Under the pieces are notes generated by a model, which had not been told where the DNA came from, did not search any database, and was given only the letters and a program-made list of their open reading frames with translations. From Sphingomonadales bacterium (lineage in GTDB: Bacteria > Pseudomonadota > Alphaproteobacteria > Sphingomonadales > Sphingomonadaceae), in contig JAGWMZ010000004.1 in the NCBI GenBank assembly GCA_028871475.1, positions 124,001 through 188,000 on the forward strand: a DNA stretch of 64,000 bases, given 5' to 3'. Of the stretch, positions 36,150-45,050 are shown piece by piece. Made by a program: the position numbers and the translations under genes. Positions within the stretch are counted from its first letter, which is position 1. Every line of letters begins with the position of its first letter.

Positions 36150-37433
36150 GTGAACGTGTCGAATGAAGCTCAGCTGAGGCCCGAGGCGGGCGCTGGCGAA
36201 CAGACTGATGGCGCCATGCCGCAGATCGAGGTGAACACCACGCTGACGCTGGGCGCGCTGGCGCTGGGCCTGCTGTTCGGCCTGGGGGTGGAGCGGTGGC
36301 CCGTTCTGGCGCCTGTGGGACAGGTGCTGGCACCGGTGGGGGCGCTATGGCTCAAGGGGCTGGAGATGACGATCCTGCCGCTGGTCTCGGCCCTGCTGGT
36401 GGTGGGCATCGCCCAGATGATGGCGGCGGCCAGCGCCGGGCGGCAGGCCATGGTGACGCTGGGCTGGATCTTCGGCGTCTATTTTGGCAGCGCGCTGATC
36501 GCGGCTTTTGCCATGCCGGTGCTGCTCGATGCGTGGCCGGTGCCGGCCTCGGCCCATGGCATTCTGGCGGGCGGCGTGCCCAAGGATGCGCCCGTGCCGG
36601 GCCTTGGCGATTTCCTGCTCTCGCTGCTGCCCTCGAACATTTTCGCCGCGGCAGCCAGCGATGCCATGCTGCCCTGTGTCGCCTTCTTCAGCCTGTTTGC
36701 CGTGGCCATGTCGCGCCTGCCGCAAGGGCCCCGCGCGCAGATGACCAGCCTGTTCGAGGCGCTGGCGGGCGTGATGATGGTGATGATCGGCTGGGTGCTG
36801 CGCCTCGCGCCGATCGGGGTCTTCGCGCTCTCGGTCGATCTGGCGCAGCGCACCGGGGCGGCGGCCATTGGCGTGCTGGCGCATTATGTGGTGACGGTGA
36901 GCATGATGGGCTGGGGCGTGCTGCTGGCGGCGCCGGTGCTGGCGGTGCTGGGCGCGCGGGTGGCGGTGGGCGCCTATGTCCGCGCCATGGTGCCGGTGGG
37001 CGCGGTGGCGATCTCCACCCAGAGTTCGCTGGCCAGCCTGCCCGCCATGCTCAATGCCTGCGCGCGTCTTGGCGTGAAGCCCGCCACTTCCGAGTTCACC
37101 CTGCCGCTCTGCGTCGCGCTGTTCCGCGCGACGGGACCGGCGATGAATCTGGCCGTGGCGATCTATGTCGCCCGCCTGCTGGGCATGCCGGTGACGCCCA
37201 CCATGCTGGCCGCCGGTGTCATCGTGGCGGCGCTGACCGAGGTCAGTTCACCCTCGCTGCCCGGCGCGATCAGCTTTGTCTCGGCGGTGGGACCGGTGGC
37301 GCTGGCCATGGGGCTGCCCATCGGGCCGCTGGCGCTGCTGGTGGCGGTGGACATGCTGCCTGACATCACCCGCACGGTGGGCAATGTGGCGATGGATGTC
37401 ACCGTCTCCGCGCTGGTTGACCGGCGGCGTTAG
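36150..37433 (+). CDS. Dicarboxylate/amino acid:cation symporter (SDF/DAACS family)
   Basis: A 427-residue membrane transporter with about eight hydrophobic segments. It has the serine-rich re-entrant motif VGAVAISTQSSLASLPAML, the segment TGPAMNLAVAIYVAR (NMDGT-like region altered to GPAMNLA) and SSPSLPGAISFVSAV. The NMDGT motif usual in glutamate transporters is not exact, so the substrate may differ. The start is uncertain: GTG 36150, GTG 36156 and ATG 36216 are possible. Confidence 0.8.
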   Translation: MNVSNEAQLRPEAGAGEQTDGAMPQIEVNTTLTLGALALGLLFGLGVERWPVLAPVGQVLAPVGALWLKGLEMTILPLVSALLVVGIAQMMAAASAGRQAMVTLGWIFGVYFGSALIAAFAMPVLLDAWPVPASAHGILAGGVPKDAPVPGLGDFLLSLLPSNIFAAAASDAMLPCVAFFSLFAVAMSRLPQGPRAQMTSLFEALAGVMMVMIGWVLRLAPIGVFALSVDLAQRTGAAAIGVLAHYVVTVSMMGWGVLLAAPVLAVLGARVAVGAYVRAMVPVGAVAISTQSSLASLPAMLNACARLGVKPATSEFTLPLCVALFRATGPAMNLAVAIYVARLLGMPVTPTMLAAGVIVAALTEVSSPSLPGAISFVSAVGPVALAMGLPIGPLALLVAVDMLPDITRTVGNVAMDVTVSALVDRRR

Positions 37434-37442
37434 TCGGCTTTG

Positions 37443-38063
37443 TTAGTCGGCTTTGGGTGGGGTATCGTGGCGGTGGGTGATCAGGCCCAATTCGTCCAGG
37501 ATCGCCCCACTGGCGTCTTCGGGGCCATGATGCGGGCCCGCAATCTGTCCGCTTTCGATCATCGCTGCCAGAGCGGCCCGCGCCCGGCCGACGCGGCTCT
37601 TGATCGTGCCCACCGCGCAGCCTGAAATCTCGGCGGCTTCCTCATAGGAAAAGCCGCCCGCGCCCACCAGCAGCAGCGCCTCGCGCCGCTCTGGCGCCAG
37701 GGTCAGCAGGGCGCGGTGCAGGTCGGCAAGATGCAGTGGGGCCTCCTGTCCGGCACCGGTGACGAGAAGGCGCTCCGCCGCGCTTTCATCATAATCGCCG
37801 CGGAAACGGTTGCGGCGCATCTCGGTCAGGTAATTGTTGCGCAGAATGGTGAAGGTCCACGCCCGCATCGAGGTGCCGGGGGTGAAACGGTCCCGTGCCG
37901 CCCAGGCACGCAGCAGCGTTTCCTGCACCAGATCGTCGGCCAGATCGCTGCGACCGCACAGGCCGCGGGCAAAGGCGCGCAGATGCGGAATGGTTCCGGT
38001 CAGATCACGCTTGAACGTAGCAGCATTGACGCCCGATCCGGGGGACGCTTCGGACTCAGCCAT
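37443..38063 (-). CDS. ecfG: EcfG-type general stress sigma factor
   Basis: A 206-residue ECF sigma factor. Region 2 is HLRAFARGLCGRSDLADDLVQETLLRAWAARDRF with FTILRNNYLTEMRR. Region 4 is LAPERREALLLVGAGGFSYEEAAEISGCAVGTIKSRVGRARAAL. It directs transcription from GGAAC-N16-CGTT promoters. The ATG at 38063 overlaps the nepR stop by 8 nt, so the anti-sigma factor and sigma are coupled. It belongs with nepR, phyR and a sensor kinase nearby. Confidence 0.93.
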   Translation of the reverse strand: MAESEASPGSGVNAATFKRDLTGTIPHLRAFARGLCGRSDLADDLVQETLLRAWAARDRFTPGTSMRAWTFTILRNNYLTEMRRNRFRGDYDESAAERLLVTGAGQEAPLHLADLHRALLTLAPERREALLLVGAGGFSYEEAAEISGCAVGTIKSRVGRARAALAAMIESGQIAGPHHGPEDASGAILDELGLITHRHDTPPKAD

Positions 38064-38343
38064 CGCTGTCGTCCAGCTGGTTGAGCAATTGGGCGAAGGC
38101 ATCGGGCAGGGGTTCGTCGACCACTGTGTCGTACATGGTGCGCAGTGCGTTGGTCAGGCTGGCGGCCACGTCCTCATCCACCGGGAGCAGCGCGGTTGCG
38201 TCATCCTCTACGTTCACCTCGACCTCTCCCCTCAAGGCGCCGGGCCCGCCCGGCCTGTCAGTGGCAGGCGGTGTCCGGGGGCCGGCGGCATGCATGTCTT
38301 GGGCGGTGTCTGGCCTGTCTTGCGGGGTGTCCTGTTGGGTCAT
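38056..38343 (-). CDS. nepR: Anti-sigma factor NepR
   Basis: A 95-residue protein. After a Pro/Asp-rich N-terminus, the conserved NepR core LRTMYDTVVDEPLPDAFAQLLNQL lies near the C-terminus. NepR binds EcfG until phosphorylated PhyR takes it away. GTG 38355 would add four residues. An exact EcfG-type promoter lies 66-90 nt upstream. Confidence 0.93.
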   Translation of the reverse strand: MTQQDTPQDRPDTAQDMHAAGPRTPPATDRPGGPGALRGEVEVNVEDDATALLPVDEDVAASLTNALRTMYDTVVDEPLPDAFAQLLNQLDDSDG

Positions 38344-38408
38344 GGGCTCCTGCACAGACTTGGCCTGGCACTACGGGACAGAAGATGTGAGCGGAACTTG
38401 TTTACATC

Positions 38409-38433
38409 AACGGGTTTGCAGATTGTTCGTTCC
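38409..38433 (-). promoter_or_regulatory. EcfG-dependent promoter of nepR-ecfG
   Basis: On the minus strand GGAAC (38433-38429) is followed by 16 nt and CGTT (38412-38409), an exact match to the known EcfG consensus. It lies about 66 nt upstream of the nepR ATG, predicting positive autoregulation of the sigma/anti-sigma pair. Confidence 0.85.
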
Positions 38434-38604
38434 CCTGCAAGTGGTTGTTGCACCATTGCGGCACAGTCAGGCGGTTTCCACATGGCAGGCAGGCGGGTCC
38501 CTTTTTGGGAACCAATGGGGGAAAGAGTGGTTGCCACAAGGGAATGTTTGCCCGATCATCAGGCCGCTCTTGGGCTGTCCGGGGAGTGCCTGGCGGGGTA
38601 GGAC

Positions 38605-40275
38605 GTGGATCGCATCGTATCGCAACGCATCATGGGGCAGCGCTGGTATGAGCGCTATCCACGCATGGTGCCGGCGGCAAGTTTCCTTCTGGCCATGGCG
38701 CTTACCCTGCTCAGCGCCTGGGCGATCGAACAGGTCGAGGCCCAGCGGCGGCAGGCCCAGGCCCACGCCGCCGCCAGCGTGATTGCCTCCGCGCTCGACC
38801 GGCGGGCCCATTCCTACATTTCCTATATGCGCGCCGGCACGATGCTGCTGGGGATGAAGCAAGACCCCTCGCGCGAGGATTTCGACACGGTGGCCGACGG
38901 CATGCTGGAGGATGCCGAATATCACGGCCAGCAGGGCATCGGCTGGCTGCGCGTGCTGACCCCCGAGGAGGTGCCAGCTTTTGAGCGGCAGATGCGGCAT
39001 TTCGTACCCGGTTTCACCGTCCATCCGGGGCGTGATCTGGCCCGCCAATTCGTGGTGCCGATGACCTATATCGCCGGGCTCAACCCGCGCAACGCCGCCA
39101 CGCTTGGCTATGACACCTATTCCGAGCCCATTCGCCGTGCGGCGCTGGACCGGGCCTTCGCGACGCGCCAACTGACCGCCACCGAGCCGCTCAGCCTGGC
39201 CATGCACACCCATCCCGGCGAATGGCAGGGCTTTGTCTTTTACATGCCGGTCTATGCCGCGGGCCATCACGCCCGCCCGATCGGGCTGATCAGCGCGCCG
39301 TTCAACGCCGGTTCGTTCCTGGCCTCGATCATCGCGCTGGAAAAGCTGCAGGATCTCGAGGTGGGGCTCTACGATAGCCGCATCGCGCCCGAGCGCACGA
39401 TCGCCCGCGTCGATGTGCCCGGCCGCCATGGGCATAAGACGGTGAGCGAGACGCTCGATCTGGGTGGGCGACGCGTGATCGTAGCGGTGACGGTGCCCGA
39501 TGGGCAATTGTCGCGCACGACATGGGTGGCGCTGGTGATGGGCACGGCCATCGCGGTCCTGCTGGCGGCAGTGGCGCGCATCGTCAGCCGCAAGGCGGAG
39601 GAGGATCGCGCCTCGCTGGCCTGGCTGACCGAACAGGCCTCGATCCGTGCCTCGCTGACGCGCGAGCTGAACCACCGGGTGAAGAACACGCTGGCCAATG
39701 TGCTCTCGCTCATTGCGCTGACCAAGCGGCGCGCGCGCGGGCTCGATGAATTCGTGGAAGGGCTGCAGGGGCGTATCCGGGCGCTCTCGGCCACGCATGA
39801 CCTGCTGACCGATCGCGAATGGGGGCCAACCCCGTTGCGCAAGGTCGTCGAGGCCGAACTGGCGCCTTACCTGCGCGGTGATGACCTGGCGGTCAGCCTG
39901 CATGGAGCCGATGTCGATCTGGCGCCCAATGATGCGCTGTCGCTGGGGCTGGCCGTGCACGAACTGGCGACCAATGCGTCGAAATATGGTGCGCTCAGTG
40001 TGCCTGAAGGGCGGGTGGATGTCAGCTGGGCGATGACCGAGGACGGGACCTGCCGGCTCGACTGGCGCGAGAAGGAGGGGCCGCCTGTGCCCACCGAACG
40101 TCGTCGCGGTTTTGGCACCGATCTTATTGAGAAGATCGTGGCGCATGAACTGGGGCATAAGGTGGATCTGGATTTCGTGGTGACGGGCGTGCGCTGCACG
40201 CTTTACGTGCCGGTGCGTGCGCCCTCGGTCTTCCAGATCAGGGCGCGCAAGGCCAAGGATGGACCTGCGCACTGA
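38605..40275 (+). CDS. HWE/HisKA_2-type sensor histidine kinase with CHASE-like domain (PhyK-like)
   Basis: A 556-residue membrane kinase. Membrane segments at about residues 21-42 and 304-326 enclose a periplasmic CHASE-type sensor (YHGQQGIGWLRVL, VVPMTYIAGLNPRNAATLGYD). The phosphoacceptor is in LTRELNHRVKNTLANVLSLI (about residue 356). The ATP domain shows AVHELATNASKYGALS and RRRGFGTDLIEKIV. It is encoded between nepR-ecfG and phyR, so it most likely phosphorylates PhyR. The start is GTG 38605. An imperfect EcfG-like box (GGAAC-N16-GGTT at 38508) lies upstream. Confidence 0.9.
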   Translation: MDRIVSQRIMGQRWYERYPRMVPAASFLLAMALTLLSAWAIEQVEAQRRQAQAHAAASVIASALDRRAHSYISYMRAGTMLLGMKQDPSREDFDTVADGMLEDAEYHGQQGIGWLRVLTPEEVPAFERQMRHFVPGFTVHPGRDLARQFVVPMTYIAGLNPRNAATLGYDTYSEPIRRAALDRAFATRQLTATEPLSLAMHTHPGEWQGFVFYMPVYAAGHHARPIGLISAPFNAGSFLASIIALEKLQDLEVGLYDSRIAPERTIARVDVPGRHGHKTVSETLDLGGRRVIVAVTVPDGQLSRTTWVALVMGTAIAVLLAAVARIVSRKAEEDRASLAWLTEQASIRASLTRELNHRVKNTLANVLSLIALTKRRARGLDEFVEGLQGRIRALSATHDLLTDREWGPTPLRKVVEAELAPYLRGDDLAVSLHGADVDLAPNDALSLGLAVHELATNASKYGALSVPEGRVDVSWAMTEDGTCRLDWREKEGPPVPTERRRGFGTDLIEKIVAHELGHKVDLDFVVTGVRCTLYVPVRAPSVFQIRARKAKDGPAH

Positions 40276-40293
40276 ACCCGGCCTGGCCGGGGC

Positions 40294-41085
40294 TCAGGAG
40301 AGCGAGGCCGGTTCTCGGAAGAAGAGTGCCTGCGCCATGGCCGCCACCACGCTGGCCTCGCTGAAGGGCTTGGTGATCAGCCAGGTCGGCTCCACCTTGG
40401 TGCCGGTCAGCAGCCTTTCGGGATAGGCGGTGATGAAGATCACGGGCACGTCGATCATCGCCTGAATGTCCTCGACCGCATCAATGCCAGAACTGCCATC
40501 GGCAAGCTGGATGTCGGCGAGCACAAGGCCGGGGCGGCAATTGGCGATGGCCTGCACGGCCTGCGTCCGCGTGGCGGCGGTGGCGCAGACGCGGTGGCCC
40601 TGAGAGCGCACGATATCCTCCAGCTGCATGGAGATCAGCGGTTCATCCTCGATGATCATGACATCGGCGGAGGTGTCGCGGGCGATGTCCGACAGGGCAT
40701 TGGCCACCAGCGTGCGTACGTCGAGCGGGCTGGTGCCGAGAATTTCGGCGGCCTGTTCGGTGGTGAAATCCTCAACCGTGGTGAGCAGCAGCGCCTGACG
40801 GCTGAGCGGGGTGATGCGCGAGAGGCGAAGCTGTGCGGCCTTTTCCGCCGCGCCCTTGGGCAGGGCTGTGGCTTCACCCGCCGAAATGTCACGCCACAGC
40901 TGGCCAAGGGCGCGATAGAGTTCGATCCGCCCGCCTCTCAGCCGGTTGCGCAGGTCGGGCTGGTCCAGCGCGGCCTCGAGCAGGGCGACGACAAGCGTGT
41001 CGCCAGCAGGCTGGTCCCCGCACAGGGCGCGGGCATAGCGACGTGCATAGGGCAGATGGGGGGCGAGCTGGGCGCCAAGCGACAT
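40294..41085 (-). CDS. phyR: General stress response regulator PhyR
   Basis: A 263-residue two-domain protein. Residues 1-138 are an EcfG-like sigma mimic (ELYRALGQLWRD, LTTVEDFTTEQAAEILGTS). Residues 141-263 are a receiver with the acidic pocket IIEDEP, phosphoacceptor Asp191 in VLADIQLADG, and Lys239 in LITKPFSE. When phosphorylated it sequesters NepR and frees EcfG. It converges with the kinase gene. Confidence 0.95.
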   Translation of the reverse strand: MSLGAQLAPHLPYARRYARALCGDQPAGDTLVVALLEAALDQPDLRNRLRGGRIELYRALGQLWRDISAGEATALPKGAAEKAAQLRLSRITPLSRQALLLTTVEDFTTEQAAEILGTSPLDVRTLVANALSDIARDTSADVMIIEDEPLISMQLEDIVRSQGHRVCATAATRTQAVQAIANCRPGLVLADIQLADGSSGIDAVEDIQAMIDVPVIFITAYPERLLTGTKVEPTWLITKPFSEASVVAAMAQALFFREPASLS

Positions 41086-41177
41086 GGACGAGAACTCCGC
41101 ATCTGTGCTGAGACCTTATGAGGATAAGTGTAACAGCGCATTTCGCCAAGGCAGCATGAAATTTTCACCGTTTCGCG

Positions 41178-41202
41178 GGAACCATCCCGGATGAGCGTCG
41201 TT
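41178..41202 (+). promoter_or_regulatory. EcfG-dependent promoter in the phyR-GNAT gap
   Basis: GGAAC (41178-41182), 16 nt, CGTT (41199-41202) matches the consensus exactly. It points away from phyR toward a gap with no rightward gene. The only product it can make is the short RNA predicted at 41209-41300. Confidence 0.8.
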
Positions 41203-41208
41203 TCGTCC

Positions 41209-41300
41209 CTGTCACCGCCGAGACCCCCCTCCCGTCCACAGCGGCTGGTGATGCGATCCCGGAAAGGCTCCTGCTCTGCCGAGCGGGAGCCTTTTTGCTT
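41209..41300 (+). ncRNA. Candidate EcfG-controlled small RNA with C-rich loop (GsrN-like layout)
   Basis: Transcription from the promoter at 41178-41202 should start near 41209. The first hairpin is TCACCGCCG (41212-41220) pairing with CGGC-T-GGTGA (41242-41251). Its 21-nt loop contains ACCCCCCTCCCGTCC. A rho-independent terminator (41263-41296) ends the RNA at about 90 nt. A 5' hairpin with an exposed C-rich loop, under a general stress promoter, resembles the layout of GsrN in Caulobacter. Sequence homology was not tested. A rightward coding frame through here lacks support. Confidence 0.6.
41263..41300. terminator. Terminator of the small RNA and of the convergent GNAT gene
   Basis: AAAGGCTCC-T-GCTC pairs with GAGC-G-GGAGCCTTT around TGCC, with T-runs on the plus strand and A-runs before it. 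It can work in both directions; the GNAT gene ends 24 nt to the right. Confidence 0.85.
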
Positions 41301-41323
41301 TTTTACTGATCCATTCGCCCTGA

Positions 41324-42475
41324 TTACAGGGTCTTTTCGTAAACCTTATAGTCCTTGTTCACGGTCGAATGGATCTCGCGGGCGATCGAATTCATGCCCT
41401 GATTGTCATCCAGCACCCAGCCGATTTCACCACGGCTAGCACCATAATTTTCCACGGAATTCCGGCGGATATACTCGATCATCATGAAGGCGAGCTGGCT
41501 CGCCAGACGGCTGGATTGCAGCTTCTTGCGCACCCCCATCAGCGGCACGCGCATGGTGCGCACCCGCGGGCGCCAGATCCACAGCAGCAGGTTGATCCAC
41601 CCCAGGGGTGAAGGCTTGGGGCCGATCTTCTTGAGCACCTCATTGACGTCGGGCAAGGTCATCATGAAGGCGACGGGCTCCCCTTCATACTCTGCGATTT
41701 GCACCAGATCGGATTTGATCAGCGGTTTGAGCTTCTTGGCGGTGTAGGCCACCTCGGAATCGGTGATAGGTACGAATCCCCAGTTGTCTGCCCATGCATC
41801 GTTGAGGATGTCGAGGATGATCGCCGCTTCCTTGTCGAAATCCTTGAGAGATACGCCACGCACGTTGATCTTGGGGTTTTTCTCACCGCTCGACACGATA
41901 CGCTGGATCAGCGGCGGGAACTGCTTGGTGATGTCCAGCTCATAGGTCAGCAGGCTTTTGACCGGCACATAGCCCGCCGCCTCGACCCATGGCTGGAACT
42001 TGGCGTTCTGGTGGCCCATCATCACCGTGGGCGGATGGTCATGCCCCTGCACCAGCAGGCCGGGCTCTTCCCAGATCGACAGGCTCATCGGCGCCAGAAC
42101 GCGGGTCATACCCTGTTCGCGCAGCCAGTCCTCGGCCCGGGCGATCAGCGCATGGGCGATCTCCTGCGTCTCCGCTTCCAGCGCTCCCCAATTGCCCGTG
42201 CCCGGCCCCATGCCCTGCTCGACCGGCTGGGCCAGCGCCAGCTCGTCAATATGCGCGCTGATGCGGCCGACGATGCGGTTGCCGTCCTTCGCCAGAAACA
42301 ACTGGCAGCGGGCATGTTCGTGGAAGGGGTTGCCGCCCGGCGTGACCTTCTCCAGCTCCTCGCCACGCAGTTGCGGGACAAAGCTGGGATCGCTGGCATT
42401 GGCGGCATAGACGTAATCGACCCACTGGCCGCGTTCGGCCTTGGTGGTGACGGGGCTGATGGTGATGGCGGCCAT
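41324..42475 (-). CDS. GNAT-fold hypothetical protein
   Basis: A 383-residue cytoplasmic protein with an N-terminal acyltransferase-like region (FLAKDGNRIVGRISAHID, GFVPITDSEVAY, IAEYEGEPVAFMMTLPDVNEVL). Similar proteins are annotated as GNAT acetyltransferases or, doubtfully, dATP pyrophosphohydrolases. The acetyl-CoA loop is not clear, so activity is uncertain. It stands alone, with a shared terminator. Confidence 0.65.
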   Translation of the reverse strand: MAAITISPVTTKAERGQWVDYVYAANASDPSFVPQLRGEELEKVTPGGNPFHEHARCQLFLAKDGNRIVGRISAHIDELALAQPVEQGMGPGTGNWGALEAETQEIAHALIARAEDWLREQGMTRVLAPMSLSIWEEPGLLVQGHDHPPTVMMGHQNAKFQPWVEAAGYVPVKSLLTYELDITKQFPPLIQRIVSSGEKNPKINVRGVSLKDFDKEAAIILDILNDAWADNWGFVPITDSEVAYTAKKLKPLIKSDLVQIAEYEGEPVAFMMTLPDVNEVLKKIGPKPSPLGWINLLLWIWRPRVRTMRVPLMGVRKKLQSSRLASQLAFMMIEYIRRNSVENYGASRGEIGWVLDDNQGMNSIAREIHSTVNKDYKVYEKTL

Positions 42476-42572
42476 ATGTCGGGCTTTCTCAAAGCGATTT
42501 GGCCGCTGTGTAGACGGGAGAAAGGTGCGAAGAAAGGCCTAATCCGGCGATCTTGCCCTTATTCCGCGCCCC

Positions 42573-43673
42573 TTACTCCTCGGTCTTGAGCAGGACGGTC
42601 TCGCCGACAAAGAGAAACAGGAAAAACGGTGCCCATGCCGCGATGAGCGGGGGGTAGCCGCCGAAATTGCCCACGGCCAGCGCGGCATTGTCGATCACGA
42701 AATAGGCAAAGCCCAGCGCCATGCCCATCACCGCGCGGATCAGCAGCGCGCCCGAGCGGGCCAGGCCAAAGGCGGCCATCGCGCCCAGCAGCGGCATCAG
42801 CATGGCGGCCAGCGGGCCCGAGATCTTGTGCCACCATTTGCCTTCCAGCTCTGCCGTGGGGCGCCCGCTGGCCTGCATGGCGTTGATGGCGTGGGTCAGG
42901 CGGAACAGGCTGAGGCCATCGGCATCGACATGGGCGATCTCGACCTGCTCAGGGGTGACGTCAGGGGCGATGACCTGCGAGGGAATGTTGCTTTCCACGG
43001 TGGTGGCCACATCGAAACGCTTGCCCGGCGCAATGCGCCAGCCCGGATTGGCATAGCTGGCCGAAGGGCTGGTGATCGTCGAGGTGATGATGCCGTCGGC
43101 ATTGCGGCCATACCAGGTGATGTTCTTCATCTCGACCTGATGGCATTCCTGCGCCACGCTTTCGGCATAAAACACATTAGGCCCGTCCGAGACATAGACG
43201 TTGGCGCGCGTCGAACTGCCCTCCGCGATGGGGCCGTAATCGACGCCCTCCCAGGCTTTCAGCCGGGCGGTCGAATGGGTGACCACCGCCTCGTTGAACA
43301 CGAAGCTGACGCCCGAGACGACCATGGCGGTGGCGAGCATGGGGGCCAGGATCTGGTGCGCGGAAAGGCCCGCCGCGCGCATGGCGATGATCTCGCTGTT
43401 CTGGTTCAGCGGAAAGAAGGTGAAGAGCGTGGCCAGCAGCACCGAATAGGGCAGGAAGCGCGCCACCAGTTGCGGCGCGCGTAGCGACACATAGGTCCAC
43501 AGCTGCGCTTCGCCATTGCCCTTGTGGCTCAGGATGTGGCCGCTCTCGCCCAGCAGGTCGAGCAATTGCAGCACCACCACCAGCATGATCAGCGTGCCGA
43601 TGATGCGCGTGATGAACAGCCGCGAGAGATAGAGCGCCAGCGTGCGCGAGGGGAACAGGTCGAAGTCGATCAC
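42573..43673 (-). CDS. lptG: LPS export permease LptG
   Basis: A 366-residue permease with about six membrane segments, a periplasmic jellyroll domain in the middle and the YjgP/YjgQ signatures RTLALYLSRLFITRIIGTLI and FFPLNQNSEIIAMRAAGLS. With LptF and LptB it extracts lipopolysaccharide from the inner membrane. It overlaps the lptF stop by 4 nt. Confidence 0.92.
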   Translation of the reverse strand: MIDFDLFPSRTLALYLSRLFITRIIGTLIMLVVVLQLLDLLGESGHILSHKGNGEAQLWTYVSLRAPQLVARFLPYSVLLATLFTFFPLNQNSEIIAMRAAGLSAHQILAPMLATAMVVSGVSFVFNEAVVTHSTARLKAWEGVDYGPIAEGSSTRANVYVSDGPNVFYAESVAQECHQVEMKNITWYGRNADGIITSTITSPSASYANPGWRIAPGKRFDVATTVESNIPSQVIAPDVTPEQVEIAHVDADGLSLFRLTHAINAMQASGRPTAELEGKWWHKISGPLAAMLMPLLGAMAAFGLARSGALLIRAVMGMALGFAYFVIDNAALAVGNFGGYPPLIAAWAPFFLFLFVGETVLLKTEE

Positions 43674-44908
43674 GCGGCCTGTTCCTCTTCCTCATCCTTG
43701 GCGGCCGGGATCATCGCCGGGCGGCGCTTGCCCAGCAGGCGCACAATGCGTTTGAGCGCCTGCTGGAAGAAGCGTTCGAGCGCGCCGATCGGCTGGCCGC
43801 CGGGCACATAGGCCAGCGTGTAATACATCCAGATGATGATGCCGGCAAAGATGGTGAAAGGCACCCAGAGCGCCAGCCACGGGTTGAGCTGGCCCAGGCT
43901 GGAAACCTGTTCGCCATATTCATTGACCTTGTGATAGGCCACCACCATCACGATCGAGACGAAAACGCCCAGCGAGGAGGAACTGCGCTTGGGCGGCACG
44001 GCCAGTGCCACGGCCAGCAGGGGCAGCAGCAGGATCATCACCACCTCGGCCAGGCGGTAGTTGAGGCTGGCCTGCACGATGGCGCGGGTTTCGGCGGACG
44101 TATCCTTGGCCCAGCCGATGCGCAGCAGTTCGGGCAGGAAATATTCGCGCTCCACCCCGCCACGCTCACGGAACTTCTCGATGCTGGGCAGGTCGATCGG
44201 CAGGTCGTGGCTGGTGAATTGCAGCACACGCGGCGGCCCCTTGGGCGGGACCTGCACGATCTGGCCGTCGGTCAGACGCAGGATGATCGTATCGGGATTT
44301 TCACGAAGCGCGAGAAAACGTCCCTTGCGCGCGGTGATGGAGAGCACCTCGCCGCGCGCCTCGGCCAGGCGCAGGAAGATGCCGCGCAGCTCGCGCCCCT
44401 CCTCGCGGCTTTCCTCGATGCGCAGCGACATCCGGTCCTTGAGCGTGTTGAATTCGCCCACGCGGATCGAGGCGCCCAACGCGCCGGTGGTCAGCTCGAA
44501 GGTCAGTTGTTCATAGTAATAACGCGAGAGCGGCTGAACATAGCTGACGATCGCCAGATTGAAGAAGGCGAGCACCACGGCCAGAATGTAGGGCACGCGC
44601 AGCAGCCGCGTATAGCTCAGCCCCACCGCGCGCATCACGTCGAGTTCGCTGCTGGTGGCCAGGCGGCGGAAGGCCATCAGCACCCCCAGCATCAGGCCCA
44701 AGGGTACGGCCAGGCTGGCATATTCGGGGAACATGCTGGCCAGCATGCGGAACACCACGCCCACCGGTCCGCCCTGTGTCGCCACGAAGTCGAACAGCTT
44801 GAGCATCTTGTCGAGCACGAGCAGCGAGGCGGCGATGACGAACACCGCCAGCATCGGCATCAGCACCAGACGGAAAATGTAGCGGTCTATGGCGGTGAAG
44901 AATTTCAC
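43670..44908 (-). CDS. lptF: LPS export permease LptF
   Basis: A 412-residue permease of the same family as LptG. The start GTG 44908 gives FFTAIDRYIFRLVLMPMLAV. The segment RRLATSSELDVMRAVGLS is the coupling-helix signature. A Glu/Ala-rich C-terminal tail (AAKDEEEEQ) is present. Translationally coupled to lptG. Confidence 0.92.
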   Translation of the reverse strand: MKFFTAIDRYIFRLVLMPMLAVFVIAASLLVLDKMLKLFDFVATQGGPVGVVFRMLASMFPEYASLAVPLGLMLGVLMAFRRLATSSELDVMRAVGLSYTRLLRVPYILAVVLAFFNLAIVSYVQPLSRYYYEQLTFELTTGALGASIRVGEFNTLKDRMSLRIEESREEGRELRGIFLRLAEARGEVLSITARKGRFLALRENPDTIILRLTDGQIVQVPPKGPPRVLQFTSHDLPIDLPSIEKFRERGGVEREYFLPELLRIGWAKDTSAETRAIVQASLNYRLAEVVMILLLPLLAVALAVPPKRSSSSLGVFVSIVMVVAYHKVNEYGEQVSSLGQLNPWLALWVPFTIFAGIIIWMYYTLAYVPGGQPIGALERFFQQALKRIVRLLGKRRPAMIPAAKDEEEEQAA

Positions 44909-45050
44909 AAGGGGCCATTCGATAGTGGGGGCGTCCCGCAAGGGGGCGCGGCAATCACCGGCAGTAGGGGGGGCCGCGCTTTGGCGCAAGAGGCAGCACG
45001 CCGATGCGTGCCGACAAAAGGCCTGCCCCGCACCCGCCCGCGCGGCAGGA

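Noticed and set aside
38508..38532. EcfG promoter for the sensor kinase
   Set aside because: The -10 box is GGTT rather than CGTT; mentioned as a possibility only and not listed as a feature.
41191..41439. Rightward 82-codon frame starting in the EcfG promoter
   Set aside because: It begins inside the promoter box, runs through a terminator hairpin and overlaps the GNAT gene on the other strand.
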